A stretch of DNA of 64,000 bases from Blastomussa wellsi. Its lineage: Eukaryota; Cnidaria; Anthozoa; Scleractinia; Plerogyridae. Of this stretch, positions 36,001-47,164 are shown piece by piece. Under the pieces are notes generated by a model. The model had not been told where the DNA came from, searched no databases, and saw only the letters and a program-made list of their open reading frames with translations. The position numbers and the translations under genes were made by a program. Numbering within the stretch: the stretch's first letter is position 1; each line of letters starts with the position of its first letter. The stretch covers positions 15,116,752-15,180,751 of the forward strand of contig OX393562.1 of the NCBI GenBank assembly GCA_947652115.1. The letters are read 5' to 3'.

Positions 36001-39000
36001 ACTAAAAAGCCCCATTATGTGATCAGGGAAGTGTCAACAGAGTAAAAGTGGAACCTTAATTTATTTTGAAACCTCCAAGGGAAACAATGATTCAAATAAT
36101 TGGGGAGCTTGAAATATGTTGGTAAAATAACTGCAGTGGTGAATGAGGCAAGGGAAACAAGTTCCTTTGGTTTCATAATTAGGGGTTTGAGAAATGGAAG
36201 GTTCTGTAAATAGGCCTTTCACTGGATTGTGCTGTTATAAATTCTTCCCAGGTCGAACTCGAATTCTCAATTTTTAATGACTATAGGTGCTTAGAGAGAA
36301 AGATGTGTTGGATCAACAAAGGAAATACATCTCAGAAAGTACAAGCAAAGACGGACAGCTGAAGAAAGCGCTTGAGGAAATCAGTGCACTTAACAAGAAG
36401 CTTGCAGAGGAAAGAACAGAATCTGAAGGAAAGGTTTGAAATAAAAATGAGTTTGCGACCTTCAATTTCCAGTGCTGTCAGTAAGACCCGGCACCCGCTG
36501 GAGCTCCGGTGGGTACTCTCTCCCGAATCTCTCCCGATTTTAACACTGCACACGCTGCACATGAGTTAGTGGCCGATTTTGTTTGCATCGTTGTAAATAT
36601 GATCTTCATCACTGATGGTCACACTCCACATATACTTCACATAACGAATTTTCTTATTTATGGGGCCTCATTTCTATGCTTTGTCCTTAAACATGGCGGG
36701 CGTATCAAAATTGAGGATGGTCAAGAATTAATTTGCGTGAGAAATTTCATAGTCGTTTAAATCAGTTTAGCATCTTGAGTTCTCAGACTTGCTAGAGGGA
36801 AAGTCAAGAGCGCTATCTATACACAGTACGTCATGGACCAAGAATGCGAACACAAAGTCTCAGTTCAGACTGAGAGCAATGATGAGAGCAATGGCAGTAA
36901 TACTATTAAAGCTTCCTGAGAGTGATTCAGAGAGATGCATGGTTCTTTTGTATCAGTATGTAGGCAACCACAAACAGGTTTGAGGTAGTATTCTCTTCAG
37001 TCTTCTAACAAACAGACAGCATGTCCATTAATAAATATTTTAGTAATTTTGCCTGGTTATCTGCCGTATGTGCACAACTGATGATAAAGTTTATGATGTA
37101 CACGAGACCTTCATTCACTGTGCGTTCAACTATGCAAAAAATACTTTTTCCTAAAAATAATGAATGCTTAGGTGTTGATATTTTGTGTCAAAGCAATGGA
37201 AATTGCATTTCTGAGCTTCCTTATTTCAAAATTTTTCTGGATGGGCATGCCCCCAGATCCCCCTAGAGGAAAAAGGGGCCGAAGGTCCCTTTTAATTGCT
37301 CTGGTGGGCGCTAACATTACCTAGCCACCGGCTTCAAATCTTACTGAAAGCACTGAATTTCCAAACTGAAAATAATGCTGTTTTTGTTCATTACTTAATG
37401 TACTAAATTCCTTTTGACTTCTGAGGATTTGACAGTAAATCATTGTTCTTTATTGCATTTTACTTGCATAGTGAAGCTGCATTGGTAATTTTTGTATCTT
37501 ATGCTAAATTGCAGATAAAAGATCTTCTTGAAGAAATGAAGGCTTCAAAGGATGAAGGGTATATCAAAGGTGTGCAAATTAATTTGGAATTTCATGTACA
37601 TGTTTGTAATGGCATTCTGCTATAGTAGGCACTCTTGGATGGGCTCGTTGTGGATAGAAAATCAATTGTAAGGGACTGTTCATTTGATAGATAGTATCTG
37701 TAACATATAATGACCCCTCCTCTTCATCAACTTTTTTTAGCCTGGCCCCCTTGTATTGCTAAATTTTTTAGATGACCCCCCTCCTCCCCAACAAAAAGGT
37801 GCTAACATTAAATTAAATTAATCAAGCTAAACTAATGTAAGATAAAATTGCAAATATAATAATAGCAATAACTGGGATGCATAATTGTTAGTGCGTCCGG
37901 GTTGACTGTGTTTGCAACCAAATAAATTGATGTTGTTCTGTACATAATAAGGTATGGAGGTCCGGGGTACGCTTCCCAGGAAAGTTTAGATTTTCACAAC
38001 CAACCTCAGAAACGTTATTTTTAGGACATTCTGGTAGAATCCTCTTACTGTTATAGATGCTGTTACTGTAATTTAAATAATAATAGTAAAAATATTGCAT
38101 GTGCACTGATTAACTGTTTTTATTGATGAGCCGTGTTTGTTAGTGAAAGGGTTGAGTTGAAGACGTTGGGTACATAACAAAGTATGGGGGGGGGGGGGTC
38201 AGGGAACATGCTCTCCCAGGAACATTTAGATATTCAGAATCTCAGAAACACTATTTCAGACTGGTAGAATGCTGGTACTATGATAGATACTGTAATTTCA
38301 ACACTTAATGGTTGATTTATTTTGAGTGACCCCCCCTTTACAGACCATTTTTTTAAATGGCCCATCTTTGAAGTCATACTTTTTGGGATGCCCCCCAAAT
38401 TCAACCAGTAACCTATTCCCCCACCTCTAATAAGCTGTAATTCGTTTGGGTAGTTGCGGGTTTTGGAGGTGTTGCTACTTTGTAAAGGGGCTAGAAGGGT
38501 GACAATACCCTAATTTAGGACAAATTTCTTTGTTTACCTTCATTGATAATTAGAGACATTTCTGAGACATTGAAATTCTTCCGGAAATAATCAGAAAAGT
38601 AGCCTGTGTGTAGCTGTACCCACCCCCCTCAAGGAAAACTGGGTGAGAGTGAACATCTACAAAAAGCTGACATGAATCATGTTATGTGACGTCACGCCTT
38701 TTGCAGGAAAATATATAATGGAATTTTATTGGTTAATCGCTTGATCTATTCTTTCGAGAACACCGATTGGCTGAGATAGATCTAACATGAGCAGATATGT
38801 CGGGACCCATCCTCGGAGACCCAGGGGCGAAAGTTTACAAGAAGTCGCAAGAGTGCCCCTGGGCTGCTCCACTTAAACGACTAGTTCCACGACTCATTCG
38901 AGTGCTTGCCTCTGATTGACCACAAAAATTTTTGTGGGGGTGGGGGTATGGCTACATGTAGGCTATCAGAAAAGCTGTCCGAAACGCTTTAAAAACACTT

Positions 39001-41928
39001 TCAAACATTTTGGCCTAATGGTTAGTGCGCTGGACTCCGGATCGGATCTCCTGCGATGGACTAGCATCCCATCCAGGGGGAGTAGAAATTCTTTCAGTCG
39101 CTTCATGCTAAGGAAACCAGGATAAACTCCGGTGGTATGGGCCACTAGGCTCGACGCAGACTTTTAGAAACCCACTGAAAACCGGTTTCAGGTGGTTTGA
39201 AACCCCCTGGGGATACTCAATTTGGGCTATGTATTAGATATGTGCTATGAGATAGGGTGCATGTTTTTTGAGGTTCTCAGTGCATTAAATAGGGTATCAT
39301 TTTTGCCCCTTTTGAGACTGTTCTCGGTGTGATCCTTAAGTAAGGTACCTAAATGAAAACGAAATGGTCCGTTAAACGTTACAGAAATGAAATTAAGTTG
39401 GTCCATTTATTCCTTTCTTAGTTTTTGTTTTCTTTATCCTTAATAGGGTCAGGGTTTAAGAACCTTCACAGCACCTACCTTTACGAAATTTCAGGGAGTA
39501 CTCCCCCCTGGGTTTGAAACCCATTGTAATTCCTACCGAAACAAACAAAATGCTGTTCCAGGTCTTTTGAAAACCTTTTGAGGAGTTAGAAATCTACTTG
39601 AAACCTTTCACCCAATTATTTCAATTCTCGATAAGGCGTGTTTGGCACAGAGGGTGACATGTTGCTATCTTTTTATAACAGTGACAGAAGAAAAACTACA
39701 GCTTGCACATGACACTATAGAGTCCTTAGAACAGCAGCTTGCAGAATCAGAAAAGAAAGTATCTGATGCTAGTCAAAAAGGTATTTAATAACATGGACTT
39801 TTGATTTTGCCAACTTATCCCTAATCTACCTCGCAGCCACTCAGTATTTTGTCGTGCAATGAGTGACGACCCAAGTCACTCCGTGTTTTGTCGGTTGTGC
39901 AATAAGTAACAGAACACCGAGTGATGACCTGAGTCACTCAGTGTTTTGTCAGTCGTGCAATAAGTAACAAAACACTGACTGACCACCCAAGTCACTCGAT
40001 CAGTGTTTTTTCAGTCGTGCAATAAGTAACAAAACACTGAGTTGCGACCCAAGTGACCCAGTGTTTTGTAACACAACATAGCAACAACAAAGTACTCGTT
40101 CTGTTTGGATAAGGCTAGTTAGTGTACATTCAATAGTAACGCATCGGTAAATAAGGATGGACCTGTTGCCTGGAAGGCAGTAGTACTTTTCCTTATTACC
40201 AGACATAACTAATCAATGAAATCAATGAAATCAATGAGTAATCAATAGGTAATTGATAGGTAATCAGTTGATTAGTCATTGATTATTGCCGATGCCGATG
40301 ATCAATGAGTAATCGATGACTAATTGATAGGCCACAAAATTTTTGGTCATCGATTAGTCATCAATTTACTTTGCTGACAAGCACCCACAAAAAAATCGAT
40401 AACCAGGTAGTTGATTCTTGTCAGCGTACATGTTATTTTCATTTTAGACTGGTTGGTTACTGTTCAGTTGTTTTATTATTAAATAAAGAGTTGGGTAAAG
40501 TGAAATCTGTATTTGTGATTAGCACTTTGCGTCTTGACATCGTCAACAGGAACTTCAGGTACAAGGAAAAATGCGTCTATAACACAGATAAAAGAATCAC
40601 AAACGAAAAACATGGTACAAGAAAGCAAGAAAAGTGTCTTTCGTGGACAGTATAATAGTCAATGAGTAATCGATGGGTCATCGATGAGCAATCAATTACA
40701 TCAATGAGTAATCGATGTCTTCGATGAGTAATCGATAGGCCACAATATTTTTGGGCTTCGATTACTCATTGATTACTCATTGATCATCGCCAATAATCAA
40801 TTACTAATCAACTGATTACTCGTTGATTACTCATTGATTACCAATTGATGTCATTGATCATTGATTAGTTATGTCTGGTTATTAGCACAACAGGTGCTTT
40901 AAAGGTACTTTGCTCATTTTACCATGATAAGGTCTGTTAAATATAAAGTGCTGTTGCTACTGTTTCCCCATCGCTTGTTCTTGTGTTTATTGTGCGGGTC
41001 ATTTTGATGATTATTTGCACTGCTAACTGTAACTTTTATAACTGTATTGTTGCAGTTGTGCTATGTTGTTTACTTGTATTGTGGAGGCTTGTCATATTGT
41101 CATGAAGACGACACTTTTTTCCTTGATAGTTTCAGAGCTGGAGAAGAGCTTAGAAGAAGCACAGAAACAGGCTGCTGCCTCACCACCACCCCCACCCTCA
41201 CCAGCAGCAGCTCCACCACCCCCTCCCCCTCCGCCTCCACCACCTCCTACTCACCTTATCAAGTAAGTCAAATTAGTTTCACTGCAAAGTGATTAGAGAA
41301 CAAATAAAATTTGCTTCACTAAAGTCATATTTATTTGGCTCAACCATTTTCGGTTTTCCTTTTTCATCTTTTATCCAAAAAATCGCAAACAGTTTTTCCG
41401 TCAGATTTTTTTCTCAAGCAGCTTTAAACTTTTTTTACTTTTCCGGTAGAACAATTTGATTACGGTTAACTTGCAATCATAAATAAAATTGTCATGTCGA
41501 CTAGCGTTATTGCCAAGCAATGTAAAAAACAGTCCTGTGCATAGTATGTATTAGCTTTTTGTTAAAAAAACACATGTCTCTAAAATGTAGGAAATTCATG
41601 AACATTGTGGGACCAAAGAAAAAGAAGGACAGTTCAAAGCAGAAAAAAGGTAAGTAGCTGTAAAGAGAAAATCAATCAATCAATCAATCAGTTAATCAGT
41701 CAGTCAATCAATCAATAAATCATTCAGTCAATCAGTCAATCAATCAATCAATCGATCAATCAGTCAATCAGTCAATCAATCAATCAGTCAGTCCATTCGT
41801 CTGTGGCCTGTCTTTGTGTAAAGAGGGTAGCATAGTCTTTGGACTAACAAACATTACTCACTCACTCACTCACTTACTCACTCACGCATGCATACAGGCA
41901 ATCAATCAATCAATCCATCCATGAATCC

Positions 41929-41968
<40 letters not shown>

Positions 41969-44900
41969 GTCCATTCGTCTGTGGCCTGTCTTTTTGTGTT
42001 AGTTAAAAATTATTGCGTGTGCTCCACATTTCTTCCTTTGTGAAGCCAACACAGTAAATAGGAGTATTTGTGTACAATAGGTCCCAAAGATCCAATGGGT
42101 AATGCCATGGCTGAAATGATGGAAAGAATAAGAACTGGCAATATACAACTAAAGCCTGTCAGAACTGTGAGTAATGAATGTTTATTAGCTTTCAAACTAT
42201 CCTTTTACAGCATAATGTGGGGGACACAGCGGCTTAATGGTGCTGACCAACCCCCCCTTAAAACGTTTAAAAACAAAGTCAAGTTAAACATCTTACAGTC
42301 TTACTATTCATGAGTTTCAACTGGCATTTATTTATTTATCTATTATTCTTTTTATTGACTAATTAATGGCTTAGCTCAAGCTTTAGTGCCAACCTTCCTC
42401 CTATATTTAAACGGTATTCGATTTTGCTCAGCTCGATTAGCTTTTTACTTATTCTGAGCAAATGTTACCTTTTTTGTATTAATATATTATGCTGTAAATT
42501 AAGTTAAACTTTTTAATTTGGTAATAAGGCTTGTGTTGGTCTCTGGAACCGTTTGTGTTTGAGCCCTGGCCGCGGCACTGCGTTGTGTTTTTGGGCAAGG
42601 CACTGTGCTACCATTGGCCTCTATCCACCCAGGTGTATAAATGTGTAATGGTGATTTTTATGCCGGGGGTAACCACGCGATGGGCTAGCATCCCATCCAG
42701 GCAGGATTAGAAATACTCCTATAGTCTATTTATGCTACGGGATAGGCGCCGGCCTTCTTCAATCGTGCTTGCAAACAATTTATTGTGGCGATTTTCCTTT
42801 CTGCAGACTGTTGTTTACCAACTTATTTCACCCCTCTCTGGTCCATCCCTAAAAGTTAGAACCATCATGTACATCCAAAACAAGACAGTGTCACACGAAA
42901 GTACGGTTCAATAGCAAACGGTTTTTAAAGTCCTCAGAGTTCAAAGTGTCTATGTGGCCTACAGGGTTTTTATGCTTTTGGTAACTTTATATTGCATAAG
43001 CAAGTATTCCAATTTTATTTTTTGGATTCCACAACTTTTTTGCCACAAAATAGAGCTTTAAAGTTCCCGCGTCGGGCACGCCCAATGAAGATGACCAGGA
43101 GTTGCTACTAAAAAAGAGTCCTGGTTCTAGAACGGGCCGTGAGGTCAAGTCAGGAAGCGTCAAATCTTCCTGTCAGTTCATTTCACTGTTAATTCAGAAA
43201 TATAATTAATTGAAAGGGATTTCATCCGAATAATATGTCTGATAGCTGTGTTGTTGTGAGGTGTTCAAATTCTGCTAACTCAAAGAAAGGAATTGCCTGA
43301 AGTGACGTCATTCATCACCAATCTTCGATCACGCGGTCAACTTCATTGGGCTTGACCAAGGCGGGAAATTTAAAGCTTGATTTTGGGGTGAAAAGTGACG
43401 GAATCGAAAAAAATTTTCAGAATAGTTTTCTACGCATTCTAATCATACCAAATCCAAAACAATCGCTTTTGGCCGTATAGACACTTTAAAGTTAGAACTC
43501 TTTTTGCAGCATAGTAAAAAGTATCAAATAAAAGTACTGCTCAATAGCTTTCATCCACAAAACAACTTTCAACGGCATAAGGATGTAGTACCACTTCTCT
43601 GCTGTTCTCGAAATCATCTTTTTTAACAGTGTAATTATAGTTTCTTAATCAATGTGGTTATTTTGTGACTAAAACTTTTGAAACTAACTGTGTTTTGTTT
43701 TCAGCCTTCTAGTGGCAGTAATGAGAGCGATGACACAGATGCCATGTCAGATTTGGGAAATTTGTTGGTAGGGAATCGATTCTTTCAGTTATTGTCGTTT
43801 TTCGTATACATCTATTTCAATTAACGTTGAATATAACAACAACAACAAGTGTAGGCTTGTAAGGCCTCAGTTATATGGTCTCGGGTACCCGAGACAACCC
43901 TCCCTGCCGAGACAACTTTACCGAGTGTTTATATGACAAAAAATTCTCCCTGGTATCTGAGTTAAAGTAGCCCCTGTTTGATTGTTCATAAAGTATTTTA
44001 GTATTCAAAACACCAGTTACTAGTATCCTTCTTTCTTTGAATTTCTTTCGTTTGTTTGATCACTGGATGCCTTGTTGGGTTAAATTATCTCTTAATTAAT
44101 CTAATTATCTCTTAATTAATCTCTTTAGTGCAATTTTTTGCTTAAAAACCTGAAATCCGGACAGTACGTGACACTCGGCACGTTGAGAGTTGTCCCGGGT
44201 AGGCGAGCCAAAGTGGTTATATGAGAAAAAGTTGTCCCGCCTGCCAGGGTTACCCCGCCTGCCGAGACGACACAACTCGCCTACCCGAGTTGTCTCGCCC
44301 CCGAGACAACTCGGGTAGGATCATATAAACGGTTGGCGGAATTTTTCAACATTTTAGTGAAAAGTTAGCTCACCCAGGGTAACTCGGGGGAGGGTTGTCT
44401 CGGGTACCCGAGACCATGTAAATGGGGCCTAACTCTCACGTTTACTGTATAGCTTTGAGTTTGGAAATTATTCTTAAATTTAGCGTGGGTAAAAATAGCT
44501 GATTTTTACACAGCTGCACGAGAGACTGTTTTATCACATTTCCAAACACTGAGAAGAGAGTGACGACGCTACGCGCAGTGGAGTATTTTTGACGAACTTC
44601 GAGGTGTTTGGAAATGTGATGAAACAATCTCTCGAGTGTTTGATATATCTTCTCAATCGAAATTAACACTGCGGAGAAAACGAAGAACTAAAATTGTAAA
44701 ATTATATTCTAATTAAGATCATATTTCCAAACCACGGTCAAGGTTCCGATTTCGTGAGTTTGAGAAGCCATGACGAAACTGACGTGTCCCGATTAATAAT
44801 GGTAATAGGACTGAGTGGAGTCCAATTCGGTCTGTAATCACACGAGTGATTAACAAAATCGGACGACCGCGAGGCGGGAGTCCGATTTGTTAATCACGAG

Positions 44901-46720
44901 TATGATTACAGACAGAATTGGACGACAAGATGTCCTGTTATCAATTAATTATAACCATTACAATTTCCGAAAAACAAAATTTTTCCTTGAAAAAAGCTTT
45001 TAATAGCAATTCTTAAAATATGATAATCACAATTTCCGAAAAATACACAGAGAATAGCTTGAGTCATTTTGGGAAAGCCCCAGCTGTGACGTGTAAGTTT
45101 TTGTTGCTATAGTGATTGTAATCAATGTGGTGATTGGTGGATTGAGCTGACAGGAATTAAAACGATTGGCTTATGTAACTGTCCGATTATAGGTGTCCGA
45201 TTACAGCCAACTGTCCGATTACAGGTGTCCGATCACAGCCAACTGTCCGATTACACTGTTCGATTACAACTTTGCAGATTAATTAATGCAAAATACAGCA
45301 GTTTATGCACCAATCAGTTGTGAGGAAGTTGTAATGGTTATGATTAGTCGAAAATCATATCAACGGACAATAATCAATAGAAATAATTATTTCCTTTGTT
45401 TGCTGGTAAGAGATATATTTTTTATTATTATTACCAAAATTGTTGAGAGGAACTTCCCTGTTTTCGTAATTTTCATTTTTGCAGAAAACGTTGAAAAGAA
45501 ACCCCAGCATTGACATTGGTGCAGGAACGACTTCACCCACTGACGAACCAGGAGTCGAATGGACAAACATTAAACTTCGCAAAATGGGCACAAGTATTGA
45601 CTCAAAAGGACCATCTGCCAGCAGCAATAACAATGAACTGAGTAAAGTTGTGTTAAGAAAACCGCGGAGTCATTCTGCCGGGGACGTACTTGACGAAAGA
45701 CCGAAAGACGAGGCAACTGCGGAGCTGAAACGAATTCTACAGAGACAAAAGGCTGCTGCGGAAAAAGGTGATTGGTTATTAGTAATTCTTGTGTACGCAT
45801 TCAGTTCGCATTCACTTTTTTACGAGCTGCTACCATATATACCCGGCTTGATTAGGTTGGCTTTCGTTTCTGACCGTCTCATTAGAAAAACAATCTTACT
45901 GATGTTCATTGCACTAAAAGGCAGACCAACCTCATTCACTGGGATAGAACAAAAGAATGGAAAGTAAAATCGTATACTGAAGATTACTCACCGCAGCTGC
46001 GAGACAATGCCATTGTACTTATTTTTCTAGAAAACTGTCACGAGTGGTGTTGTGCTGTGGTGTTATGCTGTCCAAGTTGATATTGTTAAACGTCGACTTT
46101 TCCCATCCACTTTCTCTTTTGTGCAGTTTATTTGGCTCGTTTCTCACAGTCGGCCAACTGCCTCTTCAAAACTTTAAATGAATTTTCTTCGTGCCGCTCC
46201 CCTTATCGGGATGAAGGATGAGTCAGCTTAGAGCATGAACCGTTTGATAGAGAGCTTTAGTCAAACATTTGAACGCTAGATTTTCCACAGCCTTCACTTT
46301 TCGGGTGTTGCTAATCCACCGTATGTAAAAAGATGGCGACTGGTACATTTACCTAAAATTCTTTGCGCGCGAAAACCCTAAAAACGTTTATAAAAACGCA
46401 GAGAAAAGCACCTAAACTTTCAAACTCGGCAAGAGCAATGTTGTTACTACAAGAATGAATTTCGTTCTTTCTATATACCTTTTGGGCTGTGTTAGGGTCG
46501 CAAGGTATTGTGGTAAAATGTACAGCCGCCATCTTTTTTCCTACGGCGGAAGTCAAAGGTCGTGGCCCACGACAATTTACCCGCGTTCTTTTGCCTTGAA
46601 AAATAGAGAGATTGTGAACAGTCTCGTATCCTATTTTTTTTTTTATTTCGTCATTTTTATTTTATTTTAGAAGCATCCGAAGAAAAGAGTGGAAACGTTT
46701 GTGAAAATGGAGCGAGCTGA
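27084..46720 (+). CDS. SHTN1: Shootin-1 homologue, 18 exons, complete
   Basis: In vertebrates shootin-1 couples actin retrograde flow to adhesion molecules in growth cones. Exons: 27084-27183, 27327-27379, 27532-27592, 29567-29661, 30258-30332, 31313-31394, 32254-32330, 34204-34285, 35642-35736, 36287-36433, 37515-37569, 39682-39780, 41130-41262, 41591-41649, 42081-42166, 43705-43767, 45485-45767, 46671-46720. The lengths sum to 1695 bases: 564 codons plus TGA, with every phase compatible. The first ~340 residues are coiled coil. Diagnostic segments are KLKRQSQLLIS, LALEEYSTLQQKY, a proline tract after AAASPPPPP (about residues 359-382), AEMMERIRTGNIQLKPV and ELKRILQRQKAA, which parallel vertebrate shootin in the same order. 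The start is AAAATGG, a good animal initiation context. An AATAAA at 47154 is a possible poly(A) signal. Exons 4 and 9 are an internal duplication. Confidence 0.92.
27593..29566. other. 2-kb shootin intron
   Basis: Mostly AT-rich unique-looking DNA plus a fold-back-like repeat at 29045-29275. No additional exon with shootin similarity was seen. Confidence 0.55.
29045..29275. mobile_element. Fold-back-like repeat with GGTTCCA / ATGTTTACATGG ends
   Basis: GACTATGTTTACATGGGACT at the left is opposed by a diverged inverse ending GGTTCCATGTTAACGTAGCC. Interior words GATCC, GGTTC and GACCAG recur on both strands. Confidence 0.5.
31872..32150 (+). repeat. tRNA-headed SINE (Family A), copy 1
   Basis: A box-B-like GGTCCAGGTTTGAGCC lies at 31905. 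It is followed by the family body (TTGTGTGCTTGGGCAGGACA, CAGTGCCTCTCTTCACC) and the shared tail ATGGACTAGGATCCCATCC, GGAGTAGAAATACTTC and GGGATAAGCTGCAGTGGTAT. It lies in a shootin intron. Confidence 0.8.
32379..33190. mobile_element. Tigger/pogo-like non-autonomous DNA transposon remnant
   Basis: It begins after TA with CAGTGGAACCTCGATTTAAC, the typical terminus of pogo/Tigger-type elements. The words GATATAACGAA and GATTTAACAAA are iterated subterminally. The inverse terminus (GTCGTTATATTGAGGTT) is at about 33129, followed by another GATATAATGAACCCTCGA. No transposase frame is intact. Confidence 0.6.
33292..33590. mobile_element. Fold-back element with iterated GTCATGGAAA words, 299 bp
   Basis: The termini CAGGGTTCGTAC and GTACGAACCCTG are exact inverses. 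Flanking zones carry at least eight GTCATGGAAA/GTCATGGAAT words, all on the plus strand. A short related motif (CCTGGAAAGTCCTTGAAAAG) appears near 9781. Confidence 0.75.
34658..34890 (+). repeat. tRNA-headed SINE (Family B)
   Basis: The head GCAGCCTGACTGAGCGGGTT, GGTGCCGGACTTGAAATCCG and GGTTTCCAGTCCTGC looks like a decayed tRNA of the Ser/Leu type with A and B boxes. The body differs from Family A, with no ATGGACTAGCATCCC tail. Confidence 0.6.
34957..35262 (+). repeat. tRNA-headed SINE (Family A), copy 2, near full length
   Basis: The A-box region is TCTTAATGGTTAGTGCGCTC and the B box GGTCCGGGTTCAAGCC. The body has CACAGTGCCTCTCTCCACCC and AGGTGTATAAATGGG, and the tail ATGGACTAGCATCCCATCC and GGGAGTAGAAATACTCC. 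It ends in ATTAC-rich simple repeats near 35240-35275. Confidence 0.85.
37570..39681. other. 2.1-kb shootin intron with locally duplicated repeats
   Basis: Two diverged direct copies of one segment (about 37935-38070 and 38165-38300) share CAGGAA, TTTAGAT, CTCAGAAAC and TGGTAGAAT. C-rich blocks near 37770 and 38330 also resemble each other. A SINE with an internal deletion follows at 39010. No exon was seen. Confidence 0.5.
39010..39172 (+). repeat. tRNA-headed SINE (Family A), copy 3, internally deleted
   Basis: The A-box region TTGGCCTAATGGTTAGTGCG continues to CTCCGGATCGGA and then joins straight to TCTCCTGCGATGGACTAGCA. The B box and the middle of the body are missing. The tail is intact. 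Confidence 0.75.
39838..40075. repeat. Tandem repeat, ~60-bp unit, about four copies
   Basis: The unit contains CAGTGTTTTGTCAGTCGTGC, AATAAGTAACAAAACACTGA and GTGACGACCCAAGTCACT. The halves of each unit are themselves inverted, so the array could form alternative hairpins. Confidence 0.75.
40195..40882. mobile_element. Fold-back element with iterated AATCAATGAGTAATCGAT words, ~690 bp
   Basis: The termini are ATTACCAGACATAACTAATC and its inverse at the right end. Arms of about 150 bases consist of variants of ATCAATGAGTAATCGATG. The unique interior, about 40370-40655, has no recognisable product. Confidence 0.75.
41671..41998. repeat. (AATC)n microsatellites within a duplicated segment
   Basis: Two (AATC)n tracts are each followed by AGTCCATTCGTCTGTGGCCT (about 41788 and 41967). 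The whole unit of about 180 bases is therefore a direct duplication inside a shootin intron, with a (CTCA)n tract between the copies. Confidence 0.8.
42520..42760 (+). repeat. tRNA-headed SINE (Family A), copy 4, 5' decayed
   Basis: The body matches the family: GGCACTGCGTTGTGTTTTTG, CACCCAGGTGTATAAATG and GCTAGCATCCCATCCAGG. The tRNA-like head is decayed but GTTTGAGCC remains. Confidence 0.75.
43862..44430. mobile_element. Fold-back element with palindromic CGGGTACCCG ends, ~570 bp
   Basis: AGGCCTCAGTTATATGGTCT with GGGTACCCGAGACAACCCTC is opposed by GAGGGTTGTCTCGGGTACCC ending ATGGGGCCT. Inside, GAGACAACTC, CGCCTACCCGAG and GTTGTCCCG recur on both strands. Confidence 0.75.
44545..44755. repeat. 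Dispersed repeat, copy 2 (first copy near 6765)
   Basis: Same block as 6765-6955, with a better-preserved inverted left arm (GTTTTATCACATTTCCAAAC opposite GTTTGGAAATGTGATGAAAC). The complete element is therefore probably a fold-back starting near 44520. Confidence 0.7.
44806..45262. mobile_element. GTCCGATT-word repeat with inverted arms
   Basis: GTCCAATTCGGTCTGTAATC is opposed by GATTACAGACAGAATTGGAC at 44910-44930. Further right, TGTCCGATTACAGGTGTCC and related words recur at least five times. It lies in the intron before shootin exon 17. Confidence 0.65.
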
Positions 46721-46867
46721 ACGTGAGACAGAGAGATTTTAAGAATAACGATGTTCGATTATCTTACAGACACCCAGCTTCTGACTGTTTAAAACGTACT
46801 TGTCAAGCAATTCTGGAAGTGCTTTATTGGCATAGACGTTTTTGGTAAAACTTTTGACAGTGCACCT

Positions 46868-46922
46868 GGTGTCACGCAACGCTTCTTCTCCACAAGTGGG
46901 TAAGAATCATTGCGTGACACCC
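46868..46922. repeat. Short hairpin repeat, GTCACGCAACGC family, copy 2
   Basis: GGTGTCACGCAACGCTTCTT is opposed by AAGAATCATTGCGTGACACC across about 15 bases. It shares GTCACGCAACGC with 13211-13257. Confidence 0.7.
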
Positions 46923-47164
46923 TTAATCACGGCTGTGCAAGACAGCATAGGGGTTGCACTTTGCAATTTTTCGAGTAAATGCGACAAAGTTTTTGAGATA
47001 TTGTCGAATACAACTAAACGATAACCCGAAGCACTTTCTAAATCGGGAAAAATTTTATTGCAGTCAATTGTGTATAATTCTATTATGAGTAATGTCTTGG
47101 ATCAATAGTCCACGATGTCAAACTGAAAGAACAGACTTAGTTGTTCGTATTGCAATAAAAGTCA

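Noticed and set aside
41063..41266. Separate proline-rich small protein
   Set aside because: This frame is shootin exon 13 plus preceding intron; the splice acceptor at 41129 and donor at 41263 fit the multi-exon gene.
45479..45967. Independent 162-codon single-exon gene
   Set aside because: It is shootin exon 17 read through its donor at 45768 into intron.
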